Of a DNA stretch of 64,000 bases, positions 10,305 through 21,715 are shown piece by piece. The first letter of the stretch is position 1. Every line of letters begins with the position of its first letter. The DNA comes from Zea mays (lineage: Eukaryota > Streptophyta > Magnoliopsida > Poales > Poaceae). The notes below the pieces were generated by a model, which was not told where the DNA came from, ran no database searches, and worked only from the letters and a program-made list of their open reading frames with translations. The stretch lies in contig NC_050096.1 in assembly GCF_902167145.1 (NCBI RefSeq), forward strand, positions 293,830,200 to 293,894,199. The letters are read 5' to 3'. The translations under genes were made by a program, and so were the position numbers.

Positions 10305-11232
10305 AGGTGACGAGTGAGGTATCCGTATCCCGGAGGCGTAGGAGTCCCTCGGCTCGGTCGGCCTTGCCGCCCGAGGCTTCTCTTGCTTAGTTAAAGGAAC
10401 CCTCGGCCGCTCTTCGATGAGCCAGAGCCGGAGGCAGCGGTGTCAGTGTGGACGGAGGCAGAGTTGGCTCGAAAAGAAGATTTTGTCGGCCGGAGCCTGG
10501 CCGAGCCATCCACTGGTGGGACCAGCGCCGGAGTCGAGTTGCCGAGGTCACGAGCCGGGCTGGTGTCCTCGGGGGACAGCTGGCTGAGGCTTCGGGGTGG
10601 CCGGCCGAGCCATCTGCTCGGGCCGGGTTCATGGAGATGACCCTGGCGGCGATGACCCGGGCGCGGTGCTGACGTCGTCCTTCGGAGCGGAGATCCTCCG
10701 ACCGTGTTGCCGTCCGAGGCTCGGTCGGACTTCGCCGAAGGTGGAGTTGACGTCGAGGGTGCTGCTGCTCCCCCTCCGTCAAGGTCCGAGCCTGCAGGAT
10801 CGGTTTATCTTGTAGTGTGCATATGTTTTTCGCGGCCGCCGAGGCCCAAACATACTGTCGTCGCATTGTAAAACTGTGTTTCTTTTCCTCTTGTTTCGAG
10901 TATCTGGACTTATTTGTCGGTAATAGAATTGTTTGTCCGAGCGAGAGTTACTTTTCACGGAAGGTGATGAGTGAGGTATCCGTATCCCAGAGGCGTAGGA
11001 GTCCCTCGGCTCGATCGGTCTTGCCGCTTACGTGTACTCTTACTCGTCCGTAGGATTCTGCTATCGATTTAGTCGAGAAGGCACGAAAAATCGTTTCGTC
11101 AGAAGAGTTTTCGAGCATTAAGACTTGTTCGGTCAGCGGAATCGCTTATCCGAGCGTGAGTTACTTATCGCAGAAGGTGATGAGTGAGGTATCCGTATCC
11201 TGGAGGCGTAGGAGTTCCTCGGCTCGGTCAGC
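10305..11232. repeat. Three dispersed copies of a conserved block of about 60-110 bases
   Basis: Copies start near 10305, 10966 and 11171. Each has gagtgaggtatccgtatcc, then ggaggcgtaggag and cctcggctcg; two are preceded by a cgagcgagagttact-type stretch. The same three-copy layout is in element B at 52271, 52869 and 53088. Confidence 0.75.
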
Positions 11233-11460
11233 CTTGGCTGCTTACGTGTACTCCGTCGTTTTCAGGATCCCACTTTCGAAGTAGTCGAAAATCACGAAAG
11301 ACGTTCTGGCAGAAAGACCTTTTCCAAGGAAAATTTTGACGCAGAGGGGGTTCCCCCCTTCTAGCCCCCGAGGGAGGGTCGGGCTTTGCCGAGGCAAGGC
11401 TGACCCTTCCTTGATGAGACTTCGTATGTAAACGAGGTGTATGAACGGCTTGAAAACATC

Positions 11461-12899
11461 TTAAGGGTAGAAGCGACGTAGCTGTTGGATGTTCCAAGCG
11501 TTGCTGTAGACCTCGCCTTGACTGTTGGCCAGCTTGTTGTCCCGGGCTTCAGAACCTTGGCGATGACGAACGGCCCTTCCCAGGGAGGCGTGAGCTTGTG
11601 CTGCCCTCGGGCGTCTTGTCGCAGCCGAAGCACCAAGTCGCCCACCTGGAGGTCTCGGGACCGAACCCCTCGGGCGTGGTAGCGTCGCAGGGACTGCTGA
11701 TACCGCGCTGAGTGTAGTAAGGCCATGTCCCGAGCCTCTTCCAGCTGGTCCAGTGAGTCTTCTCGGTTGGTTCGATTGATTCGGTCGTCGTACGCCCTCG
11801 TCCTCGGGGAATCGTATTCTAAGTCTATGGGCAAGATGGCCTCGGCCCCATAGACTAGAAAGAACGGTGTGAAGCCCGTGGCTCGACTCGGCGTTGTCCT
11901 CAGGCTCCAGACCACCGAGGGGAGTTCCTTCATCCATCGCCTGCCGAACTTGTTGAGGTCGTTGTTGATCCGTGGCTTGAGCCCTTGCAGAATCATGCCG
12001 TTGGCACGTTCTACCTGCCCATTCGTCATGGGGTGAGCCACGGCGGCCCAGTCCACCCGGATGTGGTGATCCTCGCAGAAGTCCAGGAACTTTCTGCCGG
12101 TGAACTGGGTGTCGTTGTCGGTGATGATGGAGTTCAGGACCCCAAAGCGATGGATGATGTTGGTGAAGAACGCCACCGCCTGTTCGGACCTGATGCTGTT
12201 TAGGGGTCGGACCTTGATCCACTTGGAGAATTTGTCGATGGCGACCAGTAGGTGCGTGTAGCCCCCAGGTGCCTTCTGCAAGGGACCGACGAGGTCCAGG
12301 CCCCACACAGCAAACAGCCAGGTGATGGGTATTGTCTGCAGAGCCTGAGCGGGCAGGTGGGTCTGCCTTGCGTAGAATTGACACCCTTGGCAGGTGCGGA
12401 CAATTCTAGTGGCGTCGGCCACCGCGGTTGGCCAGTAGAAACCTTGTCGGAAAGCGTTTCCAACAAGGGCTCGAGGCGCTGCATGATGACAGCAAGCCCC
12501 CGAGTGTATTTCTTGTAAGAGCTCCTGGCCTTTGGCGATGGATATGCATCGCTGGAGGATGCCTGAGGGGCTACGGTGGTAGAGCTCCTTCCCGTCCCTC
12601 ACCAAGACGAATGACTTGGCGCGCCGCGTCAGTCGCCGAGCTTCGTCTCGGTCGAGGGGCAGCTCTCCTCGGTGGAGATATTGCAGGTACGGGGTCTGCC
12701 AGTCTCGATTAGGCGGGACCCCATTCCGCTCTTCCTCGACGCGCAGTGCCTCACCCTCGGGGGCCGAGGGTGCCTCGGGCTGAGCCAAGGACGCCTCGGG
12801 CTGGGTCGAGGCCTTCTTGGGCTCGGGCGTGTCGTCGGTCTTGACTGAGGGTTGATGTAGGTCTCGGGAGAAGACATCCGGGGGAACCGTTGTCCGCCC
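11461..12899 (-). pseudogene. Integrase of Gypsy element A
   Basis: The open part 11361-12788 contains a zinc-binding H2C2 region (IHSGACCHHAAPRALVG, then RTCQGCQFY), and the catalytic core with WGLDLVGP, an IITDNDTQF aspartate and a QVERANG glutamate. The C-terminal region has VGDLVLRLRQDARGQHKL. Compared with element B, a one-base difference near 11540 shifts the frame, so the natural C-terminus ending in LRRFYP (stop at 11461) is read in another frame. A UAG at 12900-12902 separates it from RNase H. The enzyme would insert element DNA into the genome; this copy is broken. Confidence 0.85.
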
Positions 12900-13709
12900 C
12901 TAGGCTATCTTAGCCAGCTCGTCCGCAGTCTCGTTGTATCGTCGGGCGACGTGGTTGAGCTCGAGCCCGTAGAACTTGTCTTCCAGGCGTCGAACCTCGT
13001 CGCAGTAGGCTTCCATCTTCGGGTCGCGGTAGTGGGAGTTCTTCATGACTTGGTCGATGACAAGCTGCGAGTCACCGCGTGCGTCGAGGCGTCGGACCCC
13101 TAGCTTGATGGCGATGCGCAACCCGTTGACCAGAGCCTCATACTCAGCCACGTTGTTGGACGCCGGGAAATGGAGGCGCAACACGTAGCGGAGGTGCTTC
13201 CCGAGGGGCGAGATGAAGAGCAGGCCCGCGCCCGCCCCTGTTTTCATCAGCGACCCGTCGAAAAACATGGTCTAGAGTTCCGGTTGGATCGGAACTGCTG
13301 AAAGCTGGGTGTCGACCCATTCAGCCACAAAGTCCGCCAAGACTTGGGACTTGATGGCCTTCCGAGGGGCGAACGAGATTGTAACGCCCATGATTTCCAC
13401 CGCCCACTTAGCAATCCTACCCGAGGCCTCTCGGCACTGGATGATCTCCCCCAGGGGGAAGGATGACACCACAGTCACCGGATGAGACTCGAAGTAGTGT
13501 CACAACTTTCGCCGCGTCAGAATCACCGCATACAACAACTTCTGAATTTGGGGGTAGCGGATCTTGGTCTCGGACAGTACCTCACTGATGAAGTAGACCG
13601 GCCTCTAGATGGGCAATGCATGCCCTTCCCCTTGTCTCTCAACCACGATCGCGGCGCTGACCACCTGAGTGGTAGCGGCGACGTAGGTCAAGAGGGCTTC
13701 TCCGGCAGC
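12900..13709 (-). pseudogene. Dual RNase H region of Gypsy element A
   Basis: The C-terminal part of the RT-linked RNase H (VVSSFPLGEIIQCREASGR, 13272-13478) is followed by a second RNase H-like domain. That domain has MFFDGSL, NVAEYEAL, DARGDS and NETADELA motifs (12900-13268). Two UAG codons interrupt the single frame: 13272-13274 just before the second domain, and 12900-12902 after it. A 13-base G-run at 13710-13722 shifts the frame relative to RT. The two RNase H domains are the hallmark of the Tat lineage. Confidence 0.85.
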
Positions 13710-13722
13710 GGGGGGGGGGGGG

Positions 13723-14716
13723 CCACCAAGATGGGCGCATTCGTGAGGAGCGCCTTCAGGTTCCCGAGGGCTTCCTCGGCCTCGGGGGTCCAAGTGAAGC
13801 ACTCGGCCTTTCTTAAGAGGCGGTACAGAGGTAGGCCTCTTTCGCCGAGGCGCGAGATGAAACGGCTCAGAGCCGCAAGGCATCCCATGACCCTCTGTAC
13901 GCCTTTCAAGTCTTTGATGGGGCCCATGTTGGTGATGGCCACAATTTTCTTCGGGTTGGCCTCGATGCCCCGCTCGGAGACGATGAACCCCAAGAGCATG
14001 CCTCGGGGGACTCCGAAGACACACTTCTCGGGATTGAGTTTCATGCCTTTCGCCTTGAGACACCGGAATGTCGTTTCAAGGTCGGAGAGGAGGTTGGAGG
14101 CTTTCCTCGTCTTGACTATGATGTCATCGACGTAAGCCTCGACCGTTCGACCAATGTGCTCGCCAAACACGTGGTTCATGCACCTTTGGTATGTCTCACC
14201 CGCATTCCTCAAACCAAATGGCATAGTAACGTAGCAGTACATGCCAAAAGGTGTGATGAAAGAAGTCACGAGCTGGTCGGACTCTTTCATCCTGATTTGG
14301 TGATACCCTGAGTAGGCATCGAGGAAAGACAGGGTTTTGCACCCAGCAGTGGAATCCACGATTTGATCGATGCGAGGTAGAGGGTAGGGAACCTTCAGAC
14401 ATGCTTTGTTTAGACCAGTGTAGTCTACACACATCCGCCATTTCCCTCCTTTCTTTCTCACAAGCACAGGGTTGGCAAGCCATTCGGGATGGAATACCTC
14501 TTTGATGAACCCTGCAGCCATTAGCTTGTGGATCTCCTCGCCTATGGCTCTACGCTTTTCTTCGTCGAATCAGCACAGAGGCTGCTTCACGGGTCGGGAT
14601 CCAGCTTGGATATCCAGCGAGTGCTCGGCGACATCCCTCGGTATGCCAGGCATGTCCGAGGGACTCCACGCGAAAACTTCGGCGTTTGCGTGGAGAAAGT
14701 CGATGAGCACAACTTC
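13723..14716 (-). pseudogene. Reverse transcriptase of Gypsy element A
   Basis: The open stretch 13688-14521 carries FIKEVFHPEWLANPVLVRKK, WRMCVDYTGLNKAC, the SFLDAYSGYHQI block, MPFGLRNAGETYQR and the catalytic VEAYVDDIIVK. Upstream in the same frame lies the DVFAW-type start region, cut by a UGA at 14570-14572 where element B has an arginine codon. The frame ends at a G-run (13710-13722) that is absent from element B. It would copy RNA into DNA; here it is inactivated. Confidence 0.88.
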
Positions 14717-14849
14717 CTATTTGGGGTCAAGCTCGGAGCCAATCCGGATCTGCTTGGAGGCATCGTTGCTGGGGTCGAGAGGGACGGACTTAACCGTCTC
14801 TGCTGGCTCGAAGTTGTCGGCATGGCGCTTCACGTCTGGCGCCTCTTTG
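14717..14849 (-). pseudogene. C-terminal end of gag-protease polyprotein of element A, left of the Copia insertion
   Basis: On the minus strand this encodes the linker after protease, reading APDVKRHADNFEPAE and ending SELDPK followed by UAG at 14717-14719. Element B has the same DPK-UAG arrangement at 56672-56674. The rest of gag-protease lies beyond the Copia element at 23688-26779. Confidence 0.8.
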
Positions 14850-14854
14850 GAGAG

Positions 14855-16082
14855 TGAAAGGGAAATGTGCCCTTGGGCCATTTCTAAGTGTTTTGGTGAT
14901 TTAGTGTCCAACACAAGTGCCTAAGTGTCAAATGGTGGACAAAGTACAAATCAAGTAAAAAGGTATGTTTCTAGACTTAGTACATTGTTTTATGGACTGA
15001 TGTATTGTGTCTAAGTGCTGGAAACAGGAGAAATCAAATTGGAAAAGAGATGGCTTTGTTCAGCCAAAGTCTGCTCAGTCTGGGTGCACCGGACTGTCCG
15101 GTGGTGCACCGGACTGTGTCCGGTGCGCCAGGCTGGCTCAGGCGAACTTGCTGTTCTCGGGAAATAATTAACGGCGTACGGCTATAATTCACCGGACTAT
15201 CTGGTGTGCACCGGACTGTCCGGTGAGCCAATGGTCGGCCGGGCCAACGGTCGGCCGCGGAATCCGCGCGTGACACGTGGCAAGAGCCAACGGTCAGAAG
15301 GGGCACCGGACAGTGTCCGGTGCGCCAACGGCTCTCAAGTACCAACGGTTGGCTTCGCCAAATAAGGAAATAGATCCGCACCGGACAGTGTCCGGTGGTG
15401 CACCGGACTGTCCGGTGCGCCAGGCGACAGAAGGCAAGAATTGCCTTCCTGGAATGCATCCAACGGCTCCATCTGCCTTGGGGCTATAAAAGGGACCCCT
15501 AGGCGCATGGAGGCGTACACCAAGCATCCTTTGAGCATTGTTGATCACTCACACTCCATTCTTGCGCACTTGTTCGACATTCTTAGTGATTTGAGCTTCG
15601 TTCTAGTGTGAAACTTGTGATAGTCTCTTGAGCTCAAGTCTGGGTCTTGTGTGTGCGTATTTGCTGTGATCTTTGTGTCTTGTGTGAGTTGCTCATCCCT
15701 CCCTTACTCCGTGCTTCTTTGAGAACATCAAAGTGTAAGGGCGAGAGGCTCCAAGTTGTGGAGATTCCTCGCGAACGGGATAAAGAAAAGAAAAGCAAAA
15801 CTCCGTGGTATTCAAGTGGGTCTTTGGACCGCTTGAGAGGGGTTGATTGCAACCCTCGTCCGTTGGGATGCCACAACGTGGAAGTAGGCAAGTGTTGTAC
15901 TTGGCCGAACCACGGGATAAACCACTGTGTCCATCTGTGTTGATTCTCTTGTGGTTATTGTGATTCGCTAAGACTCTTCTCTAGCCACTTGGCATTACTG
16001 TGCTAACGCTTAACCAAGTTTTTGTGGCATTAAGTTCAAGTTTTACAGGATCACCTATTCACCCCCCCTCTAGGTGCTCTCA
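14855..16082 (+). repeat. 5' LTR of nested Copia element
   Basis: Length is 1228 bases, with several accggactgtccggtg palindromes, a TATA box at about 15483 (ctataaaagg) and a terminal CT-rich block. It is longer than the 3' LTR (1181). One difference near 15590-15640 is a stretch missing from the 3' LTR; another is a ggtcggccgggccaac duplication near 15235. Confidence 0.92.
15483..15491 (+). promoter_or_regulatory. TATA box of Copia LTR
   Basis: The sequence ctataaaaggg lies after the accggac repeats and before the leader. The same box is at about 23134 in the 3' LTR. Promoter role inferred from position. Confidence 0.6.
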
Positions 16083-16084
16083 AT

Positions 16085-16096
16085 TGGTATCAGAGC
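16085..16096 (+). promoter_or_regulatory. Primer-binding site (initiator Met tRNA)
   Basis: TGGTATCAGAGC, complementary to the 3' end of plant initiator methionine tRNA, starts two bases after the 5' LTR. This is the standard minus-strand primer site of plant Copia elements. Confidence 0.93.
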
Positions 16097-16132
16097 CGTT
16101 CTCTTCAAGAAAGGGACTAATCGCCCGAAGAG

Positions 16133-18510
16133 ATGGATCCTAAGGGAAAGGGGATTGTGATCAATGATAAGGAGAAGGAGTCCTTCGTCAACGAGCCTAA
16201 TGATGACAAGCCTACCGACTCAGGCTCGGGCCACAAACGCAAAGATGGGAAGAAGAAGATAAGGCGCATCAAGGAGATCGTCTACTACGACGACAACGAT
16301 GAGTCCACTTCTTCCCAAAAGGACAACGACGACAACGACTACGACAAAAGAAAGACAGTTAATTCGAACTTTTATTTCGATTACTCTCGTATTCCGCATA
16401 GCTCAAATGCACATTTGCTTTCCATCCCTCTTGGCAAACCTCCACACTTTGATGGAGAGGACTACGGATTTTGGAGTCACAAAATGCGTAGTCACCTGTT
16501 CTCTCTCCATCCAAGTATATGGGAGATTGTTGAGAATGGAATGAAATTTGATAGCTCGGATAGTCCTGTATTTATTAATGAACAGATTCATAAAAATGCA
16601 CAAGCTACTACTGTGTTGTTAGCCTCTTTGTGCAGGGACGAGTATCATAAGGTGAGCGGCTTGGACAATGCCAAGCAGATCTGGGACACCCTCAAGATCT
16701 CTCATGAGGGGAACGACGTCACCTTGCTCACCAAAATGGAGTTGGTAGAGGGCGAGCTCGGGAGATTTGCAATGATAAGGGGCGAGGAGCCAACCCAAAC
16801 ATACAACCGGCTCAAGACCCTCATCAACAAAATAAGGAGCTACGGAAGCACGCGATGGACGGACCACGATGTCGTTCGCCTAATGCTAAGGTCCTTTACC
16901 GTCCTTGATCCACATCTTGTGAATAATATTCGTGAGAATCCTAGGTACACGAAGATGACGCCCGAGGAGATCCTTGGAAAGTTCGTAAGCGGGCGAATGA
17001 TGATCAAGGAGGCGAGATATGTGGACGACGCGTTGAACGGTCCAATCCATGAGCCTCAACCCATTGCTCTCAAGGCATCAAGGAGCAAGGAGGCACTACC
17101 TAGCAAGGTAGCGCAAGTTGAGGCGGCCAGGCTCAATGATGAAGAGATGGCCCTCATCATCAAGCGCTTCAAGACGGTGCTAAAGGGACGCAAGGAGCAT
17201 CCCAAAAAGACCAAGACGAAGGGGAAGCGCTCATGCTTCAAATGTGGTAAGATTGGTCATTTTATCGCTAACTGTCCCGATAATGATAGTGACCAGGAAC
17301 AAGGGAACAAGAGGGAAAAGAAGAAGAATTACAAGAAGGCCAAGGGCGAGGCACACCTTGGAAAGGAGTGGGATTCAGATTGCTCCTCTTCCGACTCCGA
17401 CAATGAAGGACTCGCCGCCACCGCCTTCAACAAATCGGCCCTCTTCCCCAACGAGCATCACACTTGCCTCATGGCAAGGGAAAAGAAAGTAAGCGCTCGT
17501 AATACTAGTACTTATGCTTCTTCAAGTGAGGATGAGTCTAGTGATGATGAAATAGATTATTCATGTTTATTCAAGGGTTTAGATAGAACCAAAATTGATA
17601 AGATAAATGAATTGATTGATGCTTTAAATGATAAGAATAGATTATTAGAAAAGCAAGAGGACATTTTATATGAAGAGCATGATAAATTTGTTAGTGCGCA
17701 AAATTCTCTTGCTCTAGAAATTAAAAGGAATGAAATGCTTTCTTGTGAACTATCTACGTGTCATGAAACCATTTCTACTTTAAGAGGTGTTAATGATGAT
17801 TTAAATGCTAAACTAGAAGTAGCAAATAAATCTAACTCTTATGTAGAACATGTCATGATTTGCAATAGGGGTAAAGATTTCGATATTGAGGCTTGCAGTG
17901 AACACATAGCTTCTATTGCAAAGTTAAATGATGAAATGGCTAGTCTTAATGCCCAACTTAAGACTAGCAAAAGTGAATTTGATAAGCTAAATTTGCAAGG
18001 GATGCCTATACGATTGGTAGACACCCCTCAATTAAGGATGGACTTGGCTTCAAGAGGGAAGCCAAGAACTTAACAAGCCATAAGGCTCCCATTCCCGCCA
18101 AGGAAAAAGGGAAGGCCCCTATGGCTAGTAGTGCTAAAAAGAACCATGCCTTTATGTATCATGATAGGAGACATTCTAGAAATGTCTATAGAAGTTATGA
18201 TATTTTTGATTCATATGCTATGTTTGCTTCTAGTTCTTCCTATATGCATGATAGAGATATGTCTAGGAGAAATGTTGTTCATCATATGCCTAGGAGAAAT
18301 GGTGTTAATGTTCCTAGGAAAATTAATGAACCTTCTACAGTATATCATGCTTGCAATGCTTCATTTGCTATTTGTAGAAAGAATAAGAAGGTAATTGCTA
18401 AGAAGTTAGGGGCAAGATGCAAGGGAGATAGAACTTGCATTTGGGTCCCTAAAGCCATTGTGACTAACCTTGTAGGACCCAACAAGAGTTGGGTACCTAA
18501 AACCCAAGCC
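16133..18510 (+). pseudogene. Copia gag polyprotein
   Basis: The ORF from the ATG at 16133 gives 646 residues. An acidic and basic N-terminal tail is followed by a UBN2/Retrotran_gag-type region (PHFDGEDYGFWSHKM through LTKMELVEGEL), then a CCHC zinc knuckle (CFKCGKIGHFIANC, residues about 365-378) and a coiled C-terminal half. The frame is lost near 17990 at an A-run. The expected continuation (FKREAKNLTSHKAP, then ASSAKKNHAFMYHDRRH) is read in a different frame up to 18513. Gag would form the cytoplasmic particle that packages the RNA. The long gag with extended C-terminus is typical of the SIRE clade. Confidence 0.88.
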
Positions 18511-18514
18511 TAAA

Positions 18515-21202
18515 TTTGCCTTGCAGGTTTATGCATCCGGGGGTTCAAGCTAGATCATCGACAGCGGATGCACAAACCACATGACGGGGGAGAAGAAGAT
18601 GTTCACCTCCTACGTCAAGAACAAGGATCCCCAAGATTCAATCATATTCGGTGATGGGAACCAAGGCAAGGTGAAAGGCTTAGGCAGGATTGCAATCTCA
18701 AATGAGCACTCTATTTCTAATGTGTTTTTAGTTGAGTCACTTGGATATAATTTGTTATCTGTTAGTCAATTATGCAATATGGGATATAATTGTTTATTCA
18801 CAAATATAGATGTGTCTGTCTTTAGAAGGTGTGATGGTTCACTAGCTTTTAAGGGTGTACTAGACGGCAAACTTTATTTAGTTGATTTTGCAAAAGAGGA
18901 GGCCGGTCTAGATGCATGCTTAATTGCTAAGACTTGCATGGGCTGGTTGTGGCATCGCCGTTTAGCACATGTGGGGATGAAGAACCTTAACAAGCTTCTA
19001 AAGGGAGAACACGTGATAGGTTTAACTAACGTGCATTTTGAAAAAGATAGACCTTGTGCAGCTTGTCAAGCAGGTAAACAAGTGGGAGGAGTGCATCACA
19101 GCAAGAATGTGATGACAACATCAAGACCCCTGGAGCTGCTACATATGGACCTCTTCGGACCCGTCGCCTATCTAAGTATAGGAGGAAGTAAGTATGGTCT
19201 AGTTATTGTTGATGACTTTTCCCGCTTCACTTGGGTGTTCTTTTTGCAGGATAAGTCTAAAACCCAAGGAACCCTCAAGCGCTTCCTAAGGAGAGCTCAA
19301 AATGAGTTTGAGCTCAAGGTGAAGAAGATAAGGAGCGACAACGGGTCCGAGTTCAAGAACCTTCAAGTGGAGGAGTACCTTGAGGAGGAAGGGATCAAGC
19401 ACGAGTTCTCCGCTCCCTACACACCACAGCAAAATGGTGTGGTAGAGAGGAAGAACAGGACGCTAATTGACATGGCGAGGACGATGCTTGGAGAGTTCAA
19501 GACCCCCGAGCGCTTTTGGTCGGAAGCCGTGAACACGGCTTGCCACGCCATCAACCGGGTCTACCTTCATCGCCTCCTCAAGAAGACTTCGTATGAGCTA
19601 CTAACCGGTAACAAACCCAATGTTTCGTATTTCCGAGTTTTTGGGAGTAAATGCTACATTCTAGTGAAGAAGGGTAGAAATTCTAAATTTGCTCCCAAAG
19701 TTGTAGAAGGGTTTCTGCTAGGTTATGATTCAAATACAAAGGCGTATAGGGTCTTCAACAAATCATCGGGTTTGGTTGAAGTCTCTAGCGATGTTGTATT
19801 TGATGAGGCTAATGGCTCTCCAAGAGAGCAAGTTGTTGATCTTGATGATGTAGATGAAGAAGATGTTCCGACGGCCGCAATACGAACCATGGTGATTGGT
19901 GATGTGCGACCACAGGAACAAAAGAAGCAAGATCAACCTTCTTCCTCAACAATAGTGCATCCCCCAACTCAAGACGATGAACAGGAGGCGTGTGATCAAG
20001 GGGGAGCACAAAATGATCATGTGATGGAGGAAGAAGCACAACCGACACCTCCAACCCAAGTTCGAGCGACGATTCAAAGGGATCATCCCGTCGACCAGAT
20101 TTTGGGTGACATTAGCAAGGGAGTAACTACTCGGTCTCGATTAGTTAATTTTTGTGAGCATTACTCCTTTGTATCTTCTATTGAGCCTTTCAGGGTAGAG
20201 GAGGCCTTGCTAGATCCGGACTGGGTGTTGGCCATGCAAGAGAAGCTCAACAACTTCAAAAGGAATGAAGTTTGGACACTGGTGCCTCGTCCTAAGCAAA
20301 ATGTTGTGGGAACCAAGTGGGTGTTCCGCAACAAACACGACGAGCACGGGGTGGTGACAAGGAACAAGGCTCGACTTGTGGCAAAAGGTTATGCCCAAGT
20401 CGCAGGTTTGGACTTTGAGGAGACTTTTGCTCCTGTGGCTAGGCTAGAGTCCATTCGTATCTTGCTAGCATATGCCGCTCACCATTCTTTCAGGTTGTTC
20501 CAAATGGATGTGAAGAGCGCTTTCCTCAACGGGCCAATCAAGGAGGAGGTGTACGTAGAGCAAACCCCTGGCTTCGAGGATGAACGGTACCCCGACCACG
20601 TGTGTAAGCTCTCTAAGGCGCTCTATGGACTTAAGCAAGCCCCAAGAGCATGGTATGAATGCCTTAGAGACTTTTTAATTGCTAATGCTTTCAAGGTTGG
20701 GAAAGCCGATCCAACTCTCTTTACTAAGACTTGCGATGGTGATCTTTTTGTGTGCCAAATTTATGTCGATGACATAATATTTGGTTCCACTAACCAAAAG
20801 TCTTGTGAAGAGTTTAGCAGGGTGATGACACAGAAATTCGAGATGTCGATGATGGGCGAGTTGAACTACTTCCTTGGGTTCCAAGTGAAGCAACTCAAGG
20901 ACGGCACCTTCATCTCCCAAACGAAGTACACGCAAGACTTGCTAAAGCGGTTTGGGATGAAGGACGCCAAGCCCGCAAAGACTCCGATGGGGACCGATGG
21001 ACACACCGACCTCAACAAAGGAGGTAAGTCCGTTGATCAAAAGGCATACCGGTCAATGATAGGGTCTTTACTTTATTTATGTGCTAGTAGACCGGATATT
21101 ATGCTCAGCGTATGCATGTGTGCTAGATTTCAATCCGATCCTAAGGAGTGTCACTTAGTGGCGGTGAAGCGAATCTTTAGATATTTAGTCGCTACGCCTT
21201 GA
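18515..21202 (+). pseudogene. Copia pol: protease motif, integrase and reverse transcriptase
   Basis: The aspartic protease signature [12 protein letters not shown] starts at 18554 but is directly preceded by UAG at 18551-18553. The open part from 18581 gives 873 residues. It contains GAG-pre-integrase ([13 protein letters not shown]), the integrase core ([33 protein letters not shown]), then a Copia RT with [43 protein letters not shown] and catalytic [14 protein letters not shown] at 21200-21202 ends the frame before RNase H. The gag frame must change to reach pol near 18505. Integrase before RT identifies Copia. Confidence 0.9.
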
Positions 21203-21715
21203 TTCGGGATCTGGTATCCAAAGGGGTCTACTTTTGACTTGATTGGATATTCAGATTCCGACTATGCCGGATGTAAGGTCGATAGGAAGAGTACATCAGG
21301 GACGTGCCAATTCTTAGGAAGGTCCCTGGTGTCATGGAATTCTAAGAAACAAACTTCCGTTGCCCTATCCACCGCTGAGGCCGAGTACGTTGCCGCAGGA
21401 CAATGTTGCACGCAACTACTTTGGATGAGGCAAACCCTCAGGGACTTTGGCTACAATTTGAGCAAAGTCCCACTCCTATGTGATAATGAGAGTGCTATCC
21501 GCATGGCGGATAACCCTGTTGAATACAGCCGCACAAAGCACATAGACAACCGGCATCACTTTTTGAGAGACCACCAGCAAAAGGGAGATATCGAAGTGTT
21601 TCATGTTAGCACCGAGAACCAGCTAGCCGATATCTTTACCAAGCCTCTAGATGAGAAGACCTTTTGCAGGTTGCGTAGTGAGCTCAATGTCTTAGATTCG
21701 CGGAACCTGGATTGA
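21203..21715 (+). pseudogene. Copia RNase H
   Basis: This lies in the same frame as RT, after the UGA at 21200. It encodes GYSDSDYAGCKVDRKSTSG, SLVSWNSKKQTSVALSTAEA, LLCDNESAIRMADNP and HIDNRHHFLRDH, ending at 21715 after ADIFTKPLDE. Key acidic residues (DSDYAG aspartates, AEAEY glutamate, CDNESA aspartate) are present, so the domain itself is intact but cannot be made as part of the polyprotein without readthrough. Confidence 0.9.

Larger units (their letters stand above)
8572..11460 (-). other. Long untranslated 3' internal region of Gypsy element A
   Basis: No pol-type coding exists between the integrase stop and the polypurine tract. The region holds tandem repeats (9285-9510), three dispersed copies of a conserved block (10305, 10966, 11171) and an opposite-strand TATA box with a small ORF (9843-10250). 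Tat-lineage elements commonly carry extra or antisense ORFs here. Confidence 0.7.

Noticed and set aside
15085..15460. Repeated accggactgtccggtg motifs as a CRISPR-like array
   Set aside because: Spacing is irregular, the motifs are palindromic LTR promoter repeats, and the organism is a plant.
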